64,000 bases of DNA, taken from contig SUWT01000005.1 in the NCBI GenBank assembly GCA_015061335.1, positions 1 to 64,000 on the forward strand, written 5' to 3'. The notes beneath the pieces were generated by a model. It was not told where the DNA came from, did no database searches, and worked only from the letters and a program-made list of their open reading frames with translations. A program made the position numbers and the translations under genes. This document shows, piece by piece, positions 27,554-37,516 of the stretch; position 1 is the first letter of the stretch; every line of letters starts with the position of its first letter. Source of the stretch: Lentimicrobiaceae bacterium (GTDB lineage: Bacteria > Bacteroidota > Bacteroidia > Bacteroidales > F082).

Positions 27554-29239
27554 TTAAATATCTAATTGTAATCCCAGTGAGTTTTTAATAGCAATAATTT
27601 CAGGGTTTTGTTTTGACATTCGTTCAAATTTCTCTTTATCTGTGTATGGAATATCTTCTTTAGGACGTTCCACTATTACTTCCTTAAGAACAAATTGGTT
27701 ATTGTGAAGACAATTTTTTAGAAATTCATGCAGCTGATGCATATTATTTTGATCTTTGATAACCAATATATTATCAATTTTAAATTGTATTTCCCATTTA
27801 TCTTTAATGCATGGTTCAGCTCTTTTTATTCCTGCGATAAAGACTGGTGATGAATTTTGATTTAACAAGATGAAGTCATTCCATGCTTTGGACAGTTGTT
27901 CTTGAGTAAAGTCGTTATTCCACACTTCCTCCACCACACTTTCTTCCTTTTTATTTTCCTCTGCGTTTATTGAAATTGTACCGGCTCTATTGAGGCGTGT
28001 AGTTCTCACTTCTCTCACTACAGGTGTTGACTTTGGAGCTACTGTCACATCATCTCTACGCTGCTGCTGAGGTTGTTGTTGAGGCTGCTGTTGAGGTTGC
28101 TGTTGAGGTTGCTGAACATTGGGTTGCGGCATCTGTTGCTGAGGTGCAGCTCCTATGTAACACATTTTCATCAGGCAAATCTCAAGATGCAATCTTTTAT
28201 TACTGCTGTTTTTGAAGTTGAGGTCACATTGGTTAGCAAGATCTAATGCCTTCAGGATAAAATGTTGGGTACATTTTTGAGCTTGTTCTCTATAACGTTG
28301 TTTTAATTGACGACTTACCTCCATCAATTCTATAAGTCGCTCATCTTTAGCAAGAAGGACATTTCTCAGATGTGATGAAAAACCTTGTATAAAATGCTGA
28401 ATATCAAACCCATTTTCAACGACATCATTGAGAAGAAGAAGAATAGCGTTGTTATCTTTGGACAAAACATTATCCAGCATTCTGAAATAATACTCATAAT
28501 CGAGTACATTCAAATTTGTTATTACATCTTTATACGTAATACTTCGGCCTGAGAAACTTACCATCTGGTCGAATATTGATAATGCGTCACGAAGAGCTCC
28601 GTCAGCCTTCTGGGCTATGATATTTAAAGCATCTTCTTCAGCCTGCACACCTTCTTTAGCTGCGATATTTTGCAGATGCACAGCTATATCATCAACGGTA
28701 ATACGTTTAAAATCAAATATCTGGCAACGTGACAAGATTGTTGGAAGGATTTTATGTTTCTCTGTTGTCGCTAAAATAAATTTTGCGTATGCAGGAGGTT
28801 CTTCCAAAGTTTTCAGAAAAGCATTGAAAGCAGCCTGCGAAAGCATGTGAACCTCATCTATAATATAAACTTTATAACGACCCAGCTGAGGAGGTATTCT
28901 CACCTGATCGACAAGATTGCGAATATCATCAACAGAATTGTTGGAGGCGGCATCTAACTCATAGATATTAAATGAATTAGAGCTATTAAAACTTCTACAT
29001 GACTCGCACTCATCACAGGCTTCCATATCAGAGGTAGGATTCATACAATTTATGGTTTTAGCCATAATTCTAGCACATGTAGTCTTACCTACACCACGCG
29101 GTCCACAGAACAAGAAGGCCTGAGCCAAGGTATTAGTTCTAATGGCGTTCTGCAATGTAGAGGTTATAGCTTTCTGCCCAACAACACTGTCAAAGGTGAC
29201 AGGTCTGTATTTTCTGGCTGATACGACAAAATTATCCAT
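27554..29239 (-). CDS. dnaX: DNA polymerase III subunit gamma/tau
   Basis: Clamp-loader ATPase. 561 residues: Walker A GPRGVGKTTCA (about 45-55), four zinc-binding cysteines (CMNPTSDMEACDECESC), Walker B IIDEVHMLS, and the arginine-finger SRC motif (TILSRCQIF). Domain III ends near residue 365 and is followed by a Pro/Gln-rich linker made of PQQQ tandem repeats (about 372-392) and a C-terminal tau-like domain. No slippery A-run frameshift site was noticed, so a separate short gamma form is not indicated. The repeat at 28060-28130 is 12 bp per unit and could vary in number. Confidence 0.96.
   Translation of the reverse strand: MDNFVVSARKYRPVTFDSVVGQKAITSTLQNAIRTNTLAQAFLFCGPRGVGKTTCARIMAKTINCMNPTSDMEACDECESCRSFNSSNSFNIYELDAASNNSVDDIRNLVDQVRIPPQLGRYKVYIIDEVHMLSQAAFNAFLKTLEEPPAYAKFILATTEKHKILPTILSRCQIFDFKRITVDDIAVHLQNIAAKEGVQAEEDALNIIAQKADGALRDALSIFDQMVSFSGRSITYKDVITNLNVLDYEYYFRMLDNVLSKDNNAILLLLNDVVENGFDIQHFIQGFSSHLRNVLLAKDERLIELMEVSRQLKQRYREQAQKCTQHFILKALDLANQCDLNFKNSSNKRLHLEICLMKMCYIGAAPQQQMPQPNVQQPQQQPQQQPQQQPQQQRRDDVTVAPKSTPVVREVRTTRLNRAGTISINAEENKKEESVVEEVWNNDFTQEQLSKAWNDFILLNQNSSPVFIAGIKRAEPCIKDKWEIQFKIDNILVIKDQNNMHQLHEFLKNCLHNNQFVLKEVIVERPKEDIPYTDKEKFERMSKQNPEIIAIKNSLGLQLDI
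28060..28130 (-). repeat. 12-bp tandem repeat in dnaX
   Basis: Units of ttgttgaggttg type (plus-strand view) encode repeated Pro-Gln-Gln-Gln in the linker between the clamp-loader core and the tau domain. Confidence 0.75.
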
Positions 29240-29334
29240 GAAACGATATTTAATTCAAGCCGTAAAATTACAAGTTTTCCACGAATTTTTTTATATTTTT
29301 TTTAAAAAAAGCTAATTGTTACAGTCTAATTGTT

Positions 29335-29342
29335 TATTTTTG
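29335..29342 (+). promoter_or_regulatory. TAnnTTTG -7 box of porW operon
   Basis: TATTTTTG followed by c, with TTG at 29316-29318 as a possible -33 element (16-base spacing). Leader about 52 bases. Confidence 0.6.
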
Positions 29343-29400
29343 CATTTTTCGGATAAAAATATCGAAATAAAAGAGGAAAAATTGAGTTATCTATCGTGGT

Positions 29401-32130
29401 ATGATTAAAAATTTTCAAAAAGTGTTGAAGATAAGCAGAAATAATATCAGAAACATATCACTGATTTTTTTGTCAGTATTGGTGTTAACATCATGTTCTA
29501 CAAAGAAAAACAAGTGGAACAGAAGAGTATATCATAATCTAACGAGCCATTATAATGTTTGGTGGAATGGTGATCAGAGTGTAAAAGATGGAGAAAAAGC
29601 ACTGAAAGAAAGTGTCAAAGATGATTATACCGTCATTTTACCTGTTTACAATTATGGAACAAAAGAAAATGCCTTATCTCTTAACTCCAACATGGACAGA
29701 GCGATAGAGAAATCTTCCATATGTATTCAGCGACATTCTATGCGTTTTGGGGGTAAGGAATACGTAAAATGGATTGATGACGCATATCTCACAATGGCTA
29801 TATCTAATTTCTATAAACAAGATTATATTCCTGCAAGACGTACATTCGATTTCGTTGCCAATTCATACAGATATAATGATATTTCGTACACTGCAAATCT
29901 ATGGCTAGCAAAAACTTACATTGAAACGGAGCAATATCACAAGGCTGAGGCTTTGCTTCAATCTCTCATAGTAGCTACCTCGGAAAACGACAAAATGCCA
30001 AAATATGTCAGAACAAACATAGATTTAGTCTTTGCAGACTTCTTCATCAAACAAAAAAAATACGATGAAGCTGTAAAATACTTAAAAAGCGCATTATATA
30101 CTGCAAAAGATAAGGATTCTAAAGTAAGAGCCATGTTTATCTTGGGTCAAATATATGAAAATCAAGGTGATAAAACTAGAGCAACAGAACAATTCGAAGC
30201 TGTCATCAAGAAGCATCCTAACTATGAAATGACTTTTGAGGCTCAGATGAATCTTGCGAAATGCCACGACTCTGAGGATACAATAGATATCATGAAGATG
30301 TTCTGGAAGATGCTTGATGATGTCAAAAATATTGAGTACAAGGACAGGATATATTATTCAATGTCGGATATCGCCTTACAACACGACAACGAACCTCTTA
30401 GCATTCAATACCTTAAAAAATCTGTAGCGACAAGTCGCACAAACGACAGACAAAAAGTAAAATCGTCATTGAAGTTAGCAGGTATGCTATTTGAAAATAG
30501 CGATTACATCTTATCACAAGCATATTACGACACTGTTGTGATGACTATGGACAGAACATATCCTGAATATGACAGTTTATTAAATCTATCGGTGATATTG
30601 GGAGATTTGGTTGCCAATCTGACAACTTATCAATTACAAGACAGCCTTTTACGTCTTGCTAACATGGATTCTATCTCAAGAAATAATATTATTGCACAAG
30701 TCATAGAAGAGTATGAGGCAGAACAGAAACGTCTTCAAGAAGAGAAGGAGCTTAAAGAACAATTGGCATTATTAGGTGGAGGTGATGAAATTGCCAGCCC
30801 AAATATGACAAACACTTCAGGTACTTCCTCATGGTATTTCTACAATCAGACTTCATTAACACGAGGTGCCACTGAATTTAGAAACAAATGGGGTAACAGA
30901 GCATTAGAAGATTTCTGGTTCATCAGCAACAAACAAAGCATGTTGAGCGGTGAAGAAGAGACAGAGGATGATCCGTTGGCAAAATTCACTGAGGAAGAGC
31001 TGGCAAAAATGACAGATGAAGAAATACAAGCGATATTGGACGGAGAAAAGGGATCTGCTCCTGCCGACACTGCCATGTACAGCCCAAATGAACCAGGTTA
31101 TTATTTACGTCAGATTCCTTTCAGCAAAGAACAGCAGAAAGAGGCTAATAACCAGATACTCACAGCTTTAAATAATATTGGATATATCTATTATGATAAT
31201 CTTGAAGATTACGACAATTCTATTGACGCTTATACAGAATTAAATGAACGTTATCCGGAAAATGAACATGAACTTTCTTCATGGTTCTATCTCTACAAAA
31301 TGTACAGTGTCAAGAAAGAATATGACAGGGCTGATTATTACAAGAATTTAGTACTGACAAAATATCCTGACTCTAATCAGGCAAAGATTATTATTGACCC
31401 TGAATATTTCATCAAAGAAAAAGAAAAAGGACAAGAGGCATCAAATTTCTATGCGAGAACATTTGATGCATATAAAAATGGACAGTATAACAGAGTCAGG
31501 ATGAATGTTATAAAAGCTCGTGAATTATATGCTAACGACACTGCCCTCATGCCTCGTTTTGAGTTTTTGGATGCGGTATCGGCTGGTCAGCTTGAGATCG
31601 TAGATTCAATGGCATACGCATTATACCGTCTTGTAAACAAATATCCTACAAGCAGCATCAAGCCTCATGCCATGGAGATACTTCTCAAAGCTAACGAGAT
31701 GTACAATTTAGGTCTCCCTGTAGAAAGCGCGCGCCAGAAAGATGAAATGATAGAAGAGAAAGAATCTCCATACAAATATAGTCCTAACGAGGAATATTAT
31801 GTCATGATCATCTGTAATAGCAAGAGTGTGAGAATAAATCCATTGAAGGTTCGTCTCAATGACTTTAATAAAAATAACTTCAGAATGTTACAGTTAGAGG
31901 TTAAGAACGTAATTCTTAACAAACAAGAAACCATTGTAACAATAGAGAAATTCGAAAATGAATCTAAAGCGGCTGATTATAAAACAGCTATGTTTATCAC
32001 TGATTATCTATTTGGAGGTATAAGAGAAGATCAGTACAAGGTACTTCTCATCTCAAAGGATAATTATCCTATCTTCTTCAGTAACAAGAATGTAGATGAA
32101 TATATAGATTTTTGGAACAATAAGAAATAA
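29401..32130 (+). CDS. porW: PorW/SprE-like TPR lipoprotein of type IX secretion
   Basis: Large exported lipoprotein (909 residues) needed for type IX secretion and gliding in relatives. Lipobox LTSC (Cys32), then the family start STKKNKWNRRVYHNLTSHYN, multiple tetratricopeptide repeats (about 100-400 and 590-720), a Gln/Glu-rich segment (about 440-460) and the acidic EEETEDDPLAKFTEEEL block. The C-terminal 130 residues form a separate domain (YYVMIICNSKSVRINPLKVRLNDFNKNNF to the end). It heads a plus-strand cluster with bactofilin and a small membrane protein, an arrangement I know from other Bacteroidota. Confidence 0.88.
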   Translation: MIKNFQKVLKISRNNIRNISLIFLSVLVLTSCSTKKNKWNRRVYHNLTSHYNVWWNGDQSVKDGEKALKESVKDDYTVILPVYNYGTKENALSLNSNMDRAIEKSSICIQRHSMRFGGKEYVKWIDDAYLTMAISNFYKQDYIPARRTFDFVANSYRYNDISYTANLWLAKTYIETEQYHKAEALLQSLIVATSENDKMPKYVRTNIDLVFADFFIKQKKYDEAVKYLKSALYTAKDKDSKVRAMFILGQIYENQGDKTRATEQFEAVIKKHPNYEMTFEAQMNLAKCHDSEDTIDIMKMFWKMLDDVKNIEYKDRIYYSMSDIALQHDNEPLSIQYLKKSVATSRTNDRQKVKSSLKLAGMLFENSDYILSQAYYDTVVMTMDRTYPEYDSLLNLSVILGDLVANLTTYQLQDSLLRLANMDSISRNNIIAQVIEEYEAEQKRLQEEKELKEQLALLGGGDEIASPNMTNTSGTSSWYFYNQTSLTRGATEFRNKWGNRALEDFWFISNKQSMLSGEEETEDDPLAKFTEEELAKMTDEEIQAILDGEKGSAPADTAMYSPNEPGYYLRQIPFSKEQQKEANNQILTALNNIGYIYYDNLEDYDNSIDAYTELNERYPENEHELSSWFYLYKMYSVKKEYDRADYYKNLVLTKYPDSNQAKIIIDPEYFIKEKEKGQEASNFYARTFDAYKNGQYNRVRMNVIKARELYANDTALMPRFEFLDAVSAGQLEIVDSMAYALYRLVNKYPTSSIKPHAMEILLKANEMYNLGLPVESARQKDEMIEEKESPYKYSPNEEYYVMIICNSKSVRINPLKVRLNDFNKNNFRMLQLEVKNVILNKQETIVTIEKFENESKAADYKTAMFITDYLFGGIREDQYKVLLISKDNYPIFFSNKNVDEYIDFWNNKK

Positions 32131-32148
32131 TAATAAAAAACAATAGTT

Positions 32149-32511
32149 ATGGCAACTACAGAAAGTCCGGCAAGAAACATTATAGGTAACGGCACGCTAA
32201 TAAAAGGTGAGGTAGAATCTAATGGCGACATCCGCATTGATGGCAAAGTCGTTGGCTCAGTCAAATCTACAGGTAAGGTCGTTATCGGACAAAATGGTAT
32301 TGTCGAAGGAGAGATTAATTGTAAGACAGCAGATTTCTCAGGTATTGTAAAAGGTACTGTTAATGTTGAAGAACTCACTACCATGAAATCCACTTCAAAA
32401 ATGGAAGGCGACCTTTACACTAAACAGTTGTTTATTGAAATAGGAGCCATTTTCACCGGAAAATGTCAGATGGGCAGCATTGAACCTCAGAAAAAAGAAA
32501 TAAAGAAATAA
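32149..32511 (+). CDS. Bactofilin (polymer-forming cytoskeletal protein)
   Basis: 120-residue protein that self-assembles into filaments at the membrane. It is almost entirely the bactofilin right-handed beta-helix (about 10-105), with the regular pattern IKGEVESNGDIRIDGKVVGSV, GKVVIGQNGIVEGEI, and short disordered ends. In other bacteria bactofilins organise cell-wall enzymes or chromosome-partition proteins; the role here is open. It is 18 bases after porW and its stop overlaps the next start (ATGA). Confidence 0.93.
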   Translation: MATTESPARNIIGNGTLIKGEVESNGDIRIDGKVVGSVKSTGKVVIGQNGIVEGEINCKTADFSGIVKGTVNVEELTTMKSTSKMEGDLYTKQLFIEIGAIFTGKCQMGSIEPQKKEIKK

Positions 32512-32888
32512 TGAATCGCAGCAGAAACGTGTTTTTAATAGGATTGGTATGCCTTGTAATATTTGTGATTATATTGACTACTATCCTAAAACAATTTATA
32601 CCTCTATATATCACTCCTTATTGGGCTTTGCAGATAGTATTATTTGTATCAGTAAGTGTAATCGTTTTCTTCAGTGTTACAAAGGCAAGAAGCAAACAAG
32701 ATATGTATAAATTCACCAACTTCTATATGGGCATTACCATCGCCAAAATCATTTTATATTTTGCAATAATATTACTATATGCCCTTTTGGTTTCAACAAA
32801 TGTCAAGGCATTCATTATCACATTTTTTATATACTATATCTGTTTCAGTACTTTTGAGACATATTTTTTGGTTAGAAAGAATAAATAG
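32511..32888 (+). CDS. Small four-helix membrane protein, possibly AtpI-like
   Basis: 125 residues with four predicted membrane segments (about 8-30, 35-56, 70-93, 98-120) and a basic C-terminus (VRKNK). Its length, topology and its place after bactofilin resemble the AtpI-like or unnamed protein that precedes atpB in many Bacteroidota, but here the ATP synthase operon is 23 kb away. The start overlaps the bactofilin stop (ATGA), implying translational coupling. No motif proves a function; the AtpI suggestion is inference. Confidence 0.65.
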   Translation: MNRSRNVFLIGLVCLVIFVIILTTILKQFIPLYITPYWALQIVLFVSVSVIVFFSVTKARSKQDMYKFTNFYMGITIAKIILYFAIILLYALLVSTNVKAFIITFFIYYICFSTFETYFLVRKNK

Positions 32889-32894
32889 TTTGTT

Positions 32895-33506
32895 ATGAAC
32901 AACGAAATAATCGGTTACGAAAGGATAGACAAATATAATCCTGAGAAATTAGAGAAGTTACAGGAACATTATGCAGCTATTATAGAACTGCTCGGAGAGG
33001 ACATAAATCGTGAGGGTCTTGAAAAGACGCCATTCAGAGTAGCCAAAGCCATGCAATTTCTAACTCAGGGTTACACTATGGATCCTATGGAGATATTATT
33101 ATCGGCACGTTTCAAGGAAGACTATCGCCAAATGGTTGTTGTCAAAGATATAGAGTTATTTTCTTTATGCGAGCACCACATGATACCTTTTATTGGCAAG
33201 GCTCATGTCGCTTATATTCCTAACGGCTATATCACTGGTCTTAGTAAGATAGCTCGTGTTGTTGAAGCCTTTTCTAGAAGATTACAGGTTCAGGAACGTC
33301 TCACAACACAGATAAAGGAAGCTATAAACGATGCTTTGCATCCTCTTGGTGTTGCAGTGGTAATTGAGGCACGACATTTGTGTATGAGCATGCGTGGGGT
33401 TCAGAAACAGAATTCTGTCACTACCACATCCGACTTTGTGGGTGCCTTCGAGAGAAGTGAGACACGCGCTGAGTTCTTACAGCTTATAGGATCAAATTTA
33501 CATTAA
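32895..33506 (+). CDS. folE: GTP cyclohydrolase I
   Basis: Converts GTP to 7,8-dihydroneopterin triphosphate, the first step of folate and pterin synthesis. 203 residues with the zinc and active-site motif [10 protein letters not shown], the [23 protein letters not shown] signature and the C-terminal [19 protein letters not shown] with the third zinc ligand. Complete and of normal length. Six bases after the small membrane protein gene. Confidence 0.98.
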   Translation: MNNEIIGYERIDKYNPEKLEKLQEHYAAIIELLGEDINREGLEKTPFRVAKAMQFLTQGYTMDPMEILLSARFKEDYRQMVVVKDIELFSLCEHHMIPFIGKAHVAYIPNGYITGLSKIARVVEAFSRRLQVQERLTTQIKEAINDALHPLGVAVVIEARHLCMSMRGVQKQNSVTTTSDFVGAFERSETRAEFLQLIGSNLH

Positions 33507-33527
33507 AAACAAATAAAAACATTTATC

Positions 33528-34262
33528 ATGAACCAGTTTAATGATAATTACAATTTAAACAGAACAGACACAAGAGCATTATCAAACACTTTTGTCTCTA
33601 ACGTTTTCTTATGGATGTTTGCAGCCCTTGGCATCACAGCAGCCACTGCATTTTTGTTTGCTAATAATGATGTATTATTTAGCTCTTTAATACAAATAAC
33701 ACCCAATGGAGGTGCCAAAGTAAGTACCCTCGGATGGATTGTAACCTTTGCACCTTTCATTATTGTACTCATAATGTCGGCAAGAACTCATAAAATGAGT
33801 GTACAGTCGATGGTTTTGTGTTATGTTGCCTATTCTATTCTGATGGGAATGAGCCTGAGCTTTATCTTCTGGGCATATACCTCAGCATCTATCTTCAAGA
33901 CTTTCATTATCACTGCCGGCATGTTTGGTGTGATGGCAGTAGTAGGTTATACAACCAAGACCGATCTCACACGTTTTGGATCAATCCTTATGATGGCTTT
34001 GATAGGAATTATTATCGCCACATTGGTGAATTTCTTCATGCATAGTGCTACTTTAGATTATGTAATAAGTATCATTGGCGTACTTATCTTCACTGGACTC
34101 ACAGCTTTTGACATACAGAAAATCAGACAAATAGGTGAAGCCGGCATTAATGACGGCGAAGTAATGGCAAAACTCACAATACACGCAGCTTTGACATTAT
34201 ATCTCGATTTTATCAATTTGTTCCTATATCTTTTAAGATTCTTTGGAAATAGTAGAGACTAA
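33528..34262 (+). CDS. Bax inhibitor-1 / YccA family membrane protein
   Basis: 244-residue protein with seven predicted membrane helices. Family features include an N-terminal soluble start of about 25 residues, FMHSATLDYVISIIGVLIFTGLTAFDIQKIRQI in the sixth and seventh helices with the conserved acidic residue (Asp), and ALTLYLDFINLFLYLLRFFG at the end. Relatives in bacteria conduct calcium or interact with FtsH; the role here is unknown. It follows folE by 21 bases and is separated from fabD by a 7-bp repeat array. Confidence 0.92.
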   Translation: MNQFNDNYNLNRTDTRALSNTFVSNVFLWMFAALGITAATAFLFANNDVLFSSLIQITPNGGAKVSTLGWIVTFAPFIIVLIMSARTHKMSVQSMVLCYVAYSILMGMSLSFIFWAYTSASIFKTFIITAGMFGVMAVVGYTTKTDLTRFGSILMMALIGIIIATLVNFFMHSATLDYVISIIGVLIFTGLTAFDIQKIRQIGEAGINDGEVMAKLTIHAALTLYLDFINLFLYLLRFFGNSRD

Positions 34263-34273
34263 ACAAACATATA

Positions 34274-34312
34274 CCATTAACCATAAACTATTAACTATAA
34301 ACTATTAACTTT
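34274..34312. repeat. 7-bp repeat array
   Basis: Five clean heptads (ccattaa, ccataaa, ctattaa, ctataaa, ctattaa) end five bases before the fabD start codon, leaving almost no room for any other leader signal. Confidence 0.85.
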
Positions 34313-34317
34313 ATAAT

Positions 34318-35202
34318 ATGAGAGCATACGTTTTTCCCGGACAGGGAGCCCAATTTGTTGGAATGGGAAAAGATCTTTATGACAAATTCCCTAAAGCTAA
34401 GGAAATGTTTAACAAGGCTAACGATATACTCGGTTTTCACATTACAGATGTAATGTTTGAAGGCACTGCTGAAGATCTGAAGCAAACTAAAGTCACACAA
34501 CCAGCTATATTTCTACACTCAGTCATATTAGCTAAGATGTTAGGTGATGACTTCAAACCAGACATGGTAGCAGGTCATTCCTTAGGAGAGTTCTCCGCAT
34601 TGGTAGCAAACAACACCTTACAATTTGAAGACGGTCTTAAGTTAGTGGCAGCTCGTGCTAATGCCATGCAGGCCGCTTGCGAACAAAGTCCAGGTACCAT
34701 GGCTGCGGTAATAGGCTTAGATGATAATAAGATTGAGGAGATATGTGCTTCAATAAAAGATGAAATCGTTATAGCAGCTAACTATAATTGTAACGGACAA
34801 GTTGTTGTATCTGGTAGTCTTGCCGGTGTTGAGATGGCATGCAAGATGCTTAAGGAGGCTGGTGCTAAACGTGCATTACCACTCCAAGTAGGAGGTGCTT
34901 TCCATAGTCCTCTTATGGAACCTGCCAGAGTAAAACTAGCCGAAGCGATACAAAATACTAAGTTTAATCAAGGTATTTGTCCAATTTATCAAAATGTGAC
35001 AGGACAAGCCGTGGCATCACCTGACATAATTAAAGTCAATTTGATTTCCCAGCTCACCTCGCCTGTAAGATGGACACAAACAATGGCAAATATGATCGTC
35101 AACGGTCTTACAGAAGTAGTTGAAGTAGGTCCAGGTACCGTATTACAAGGCTTATTTAAAAAAGCCGGCTCTGAACTCTTACTTTCAAGCGCGACAATAT
35201 AA
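34318..35202 (+). CDS. fabD: Malonyl-CoA:ACP transacylase
   Basis: Moves malonyl from CoA to acyl carrier protein for fatty-acid synthesis. 294 residues with FPGQGAQFVGMG at the start, the nucleophile Ser88 in GHSLGEFSALVA, the active-site His in GGAFHSPLM (about 198) and the C-terminal VEVGPGTVLQGLFKK. It is complete. A terminator formed by a GAGACGCAT palindrome follows its stop codon. Confidence 0.98.
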   Translation: MRAYVFPGQGAQFVGMGKDLYDKFPKAKEMFNKANDILGFHITDVMFEGTAEDLKQTKVTQPAIFLHSVILAKMLGDDFKPDMVAGHSLGEFSALVANNTLQFEDGLKLVAARANAMQAACEQSPGTMAAVIGLDDNKIEEICASIKDEIVIAANYNCNGQVVVSGSLAGVEMACKMLKEAGAKRALPLQVGGAFHSPLMEPARVKLAEAIQNTKFNQGICPIYQNVTGQAVASPDIIKVNLISQLTSPVRWTQTMANMIVNGLTEVVEVGPGTVLQGLFKKAGSELLLSSATI

Positions 35203-35228
35203 TTTAAAACTGAAAGTTAATAACTTTT

Positions 35229-35282
35229 AGAGACGCATCAATGTAACTTTCAGCAAAACACATTGATACGTCTCTTTTTTTA
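35229..35282 (+). terminator. GAGACGCAT palindrome, copy 2, acting as fabD terminator
   Basis: Arms AGAGACGCATCAATG (35229-35243) and CATTGATACGTCTCT (35261-35275) pair over 15 bp, followed by a T run (35276-35281). Same repeat family as 3127-3175. Confidence 0.8.
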
Positions 35283-35303
35283 ATTTAATATAATATACTC
35301 AGT

Positions 35304-36893
35304 ATGAAAAACAAAGTCATAATGCCTGTTATTTTCTCCATTATTCTTGCAATAGGAGTGTTGTTAGGTATAATTATAGCAAAATCAAATGGAATTGTCA
35401 CTACAACTGACAAAAATGACAATTTGTCATGTATTAATGAAGTCTTTTCCTTGATTGAGAACGAATATGTTGATACTATTAACATTAAAGATTTACAGAT
35501 AACAGCCGTCACTAATATTCTTGAGACTATGGATCCTCATAGTGAGTATATAAAACCTGAGATTCTCAATGATGTAAACGAGAATTTGTACGGTAGTTTT
35601 GAAGGAATCGGAGTCTCTTTCCGAATAGAGAAAGACACCATCACAATTATCAACACAATCAAGGGAGGACCCTCCGAGAAGGTTGGAATACTTGCCGGAG
35701 ACAGAATTGTATATGTAGGTGATACACTTGTTGCTGGAGTAAAAGTAACTAATAATGATGCCATGCGCCTTCTCAAAGGTCCTAAAAAGACCAAAGTCGA
35801 TGTCAAGGTAAAACGTCATGGAATATCAGAATTACTCGACTTTACCATCACAAGAGATGTAATACCTACTTACAGTATTGATGTATCCTACATGATTGAT
35901 GACAATATTGGCTTTATAAAACTCACAAAATTCTCATCGACAACATATGATGAATTTATCACAGCCATCAAAGAGCTTAAGAAGGAAGGCATGACAAAAC
36001 TTATTCTTGACTTAAGAGGTAACACCGGAGGTTATCTGGGTGAGGCTGTAGCTATTGCCGATGAAATTCTTCCCAACAACAATCTCATAGTATATACAGA
36101 AGGAGAAAACCGTCCACGATCTTACATCTTTGCTCGTCACAGAGGGATGCTAGAAAATGATGAGATTGCGGTTCTTATTGACGAAGGATCAGCGAGTGCA
36201 AGTGAGATCGTTGCAGGAGCATTGCAGGATAACGACAAAGGCATTATAGTCGGAAGACGGTCTTTTGGCAAAGGACTTGTTCAGGAACAGTTCGATTTAG
36301 GTGATAATGGAGCTCTGAGATTAACGGTTGCTCGTTATTATACACCTACTGGTCGCTGTATCCAGAAACCTTTTAGCGGAAATAAAGAAGAGTACCTGCT
36401 GGAAGAATACGGACGTTATGAAAGTGGAGAAATGTTCAGTATTGACAGCATACATTTTGCCGATTCATTAAAATACGTCACTCCTGGAGGTAAGATAGTA
36501 TATGGTGGAGGAGGTATCATGCCAGATGTCTATGTTCCGTTGAAAAACGACAGCACTCATTATTACTTTAACCTTATGGTTAATAGCAGCATCCTATTCC
36601 AATATGCTTTCGACTATTCCGACATTCATCGTAAAGAAATAATGGAATATGGAGATGTTAAGAATTTCGATAAAAATTTCCATTTCACTGATGAAATGTT
36701 TAATGAATTAGTCATTAGAGCCGAACAAAAAAAGATAAAAGGTAACAAGAAAGAAACAGAGGTCGCAAGAGAACTGTCAGAAGCATTATTCAAAGCTTAT
36801 GTGGCAAGAAATATCTTCGGTGATGAAGCTTTTTATGTGATTTACGAGCCCATGGACGATATTTTGCAGAAGGCTATTGAATTATTGCAATAA
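35304..36893 (+). CDS. S41-family C-terminal processing protease
   Basis: Exported serine protease (529 residues) that trims or degrades periplasmic proteins. An N-terminal membrane anchor (about 5-27), a PDZ domain (about 92-175, GIGVSFRIEKDTITI...GGPSEKVGILAGDRIV), and the catalytic domain with LRGNTGGYLGEAV, the Ser-rich GSASASE (295-301) holding the nucleophile and Lys323 in SFGKGLVQ. The last 100 residues form an extra C-terminal domain. It follows the fabD terminator and has no clear box of its own. Confidence 0.94.
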   Translation: MKNKVIMPVIFSIILAIGVLLGIIIAKSNGIVTTTDKNDNLSCINEVFSLIENEYVDTINIKDLQITAVTNILETMDPHSEYIKPEILNDVNENLYGSFEGIGVSFRIEKDTITIINTIKGGPSEKVGILAGDRIVYVGDTLVAGVKVTNNDAMRLLKGPKKTKVDVKVKRHGISELLDFTITRDVIPTYSIDVSYMIDDNIGFIKLTKFSSTTYDEFITAIKELKKEGMTKLILDLRGNTGGYLGEAVAIADEILPNNNLIVYTEGENRPRSYIFARHRGMLENDEIAVLIDEGSASASEIVAGALQDNDKGIIVGRRSFGKGLVQEQFDLGDNGALRLTVARYYTPTGRCIQKPFSGNKEEYLLEEYGRYESGEMFSIDSIHFADSLKYVTPGGKIVYGGGGIMPDVYVPLKNDSTHYYFNLMVNSSILFQYAFDYSDIHRKEIMEYGDVKNFDKNFHFTDEMFNELVIRAEQKKIKGNKKETEVARELSEALFKAYVARNIFGDEAFYVIYEPMDDILQKAIELLQ

Positions 36894-36932
36894 AAATAAG
36901 AACAATTCATTCCTAATAAAGAAATAATTTTG

Positions 36933-36940
36933 TATCTTTG
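36933..36940 (+). promoter_or_regulatory. TAnnTTTG -7 box of yceD-rpmF
   Basis: TATCTTTG, 22 bases before the yceD start codon. Confidence 0.7.
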
Positions 36941-36962
36941 CAGCCCGATTTTAGGGTAAAAT

Positions 36963-37493
36963 ATGAAAGTAGGAAACGAATATATACTACCAATTGCTGG
37001 ATTATCAATAGGTTATCATGACTATGAATACCAAATTGATGATAAATTCTTTGAAAATCTAGATTTTTCAGAGGTTAAGAAAGGTAATATTAAGGTGAAT
37101 TTAAATGTTGAAAAACACGAAAGAGAATTCATTTTCACGTTTAAATTCGTTGGTAGTGTGTTTATTGCCTGCGACAGATGTAATGATGAGTATGAACAAC
37201 CTATAGAAAATGAGGCTGTAATATACATAAAATATGGAGCTGAGTATGAAGAGGAATCTGATGATGTCATAATAATACCATCAGAACAAGGGGAGTTTGA
37301 TATCAGTTCTTTGATATATGAATATATCATATTATCATTACCTATTCACAGGGTTCATCAAGATGAGAGTGAGTGCAACCAGGATGTCATAAGCTATCTA
37401 CATGGTTTAGAAGGAGATAACAATAATGACACAGAAGAGATAGACCCTCGTTGGAAATGTTTGGAAGAATTAAAAGACAAAAAAGATAATTAA
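36963..37493 (+). CDS. yceD: YceD / DUF177 family protein
   Basis: 176-residue protein of the family encoded directly upstream of rpmF across bacteria and plants, linked to 23S rRNA accumulation or processing. It shows the conserved CDRC motif (ACDRCNDEYEQP, about 73-84) and the acidic C-terminal half; it ends in DPRWKCLEELKDKKDN, where the DPRW-x-x-L motif is the family's usual last element. It has its own promoter, and rpmF follows after 23 bases, so the two are co-transcribed. Confidence 0.93.
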   Translation: MKVGNEYILPIAGLSIGYHDYEYQIDDKFFENLDFSEVKKGNIKVNLNVEKHEREFIFTFKFVGSVFIACDRCNDEYEQPIENEAVIYIKYGAEYEEESDDVIIIPSEQGEFDISSLIYEYIILSLPIHRVHQDESECNQDVISYLHGLEGDNNNDTEEIDPRWKCLEELKDKKDN

Positions 37494-37516
37494 TTAACAA
37501 TAAAAAATAGTGTAAA

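Noticed and set aside
28060-28130. Possible CRISPR-like repeat
   Set aside because: It is a 12-bp coding repeat for PQQQ inside dnaX with no spacers.
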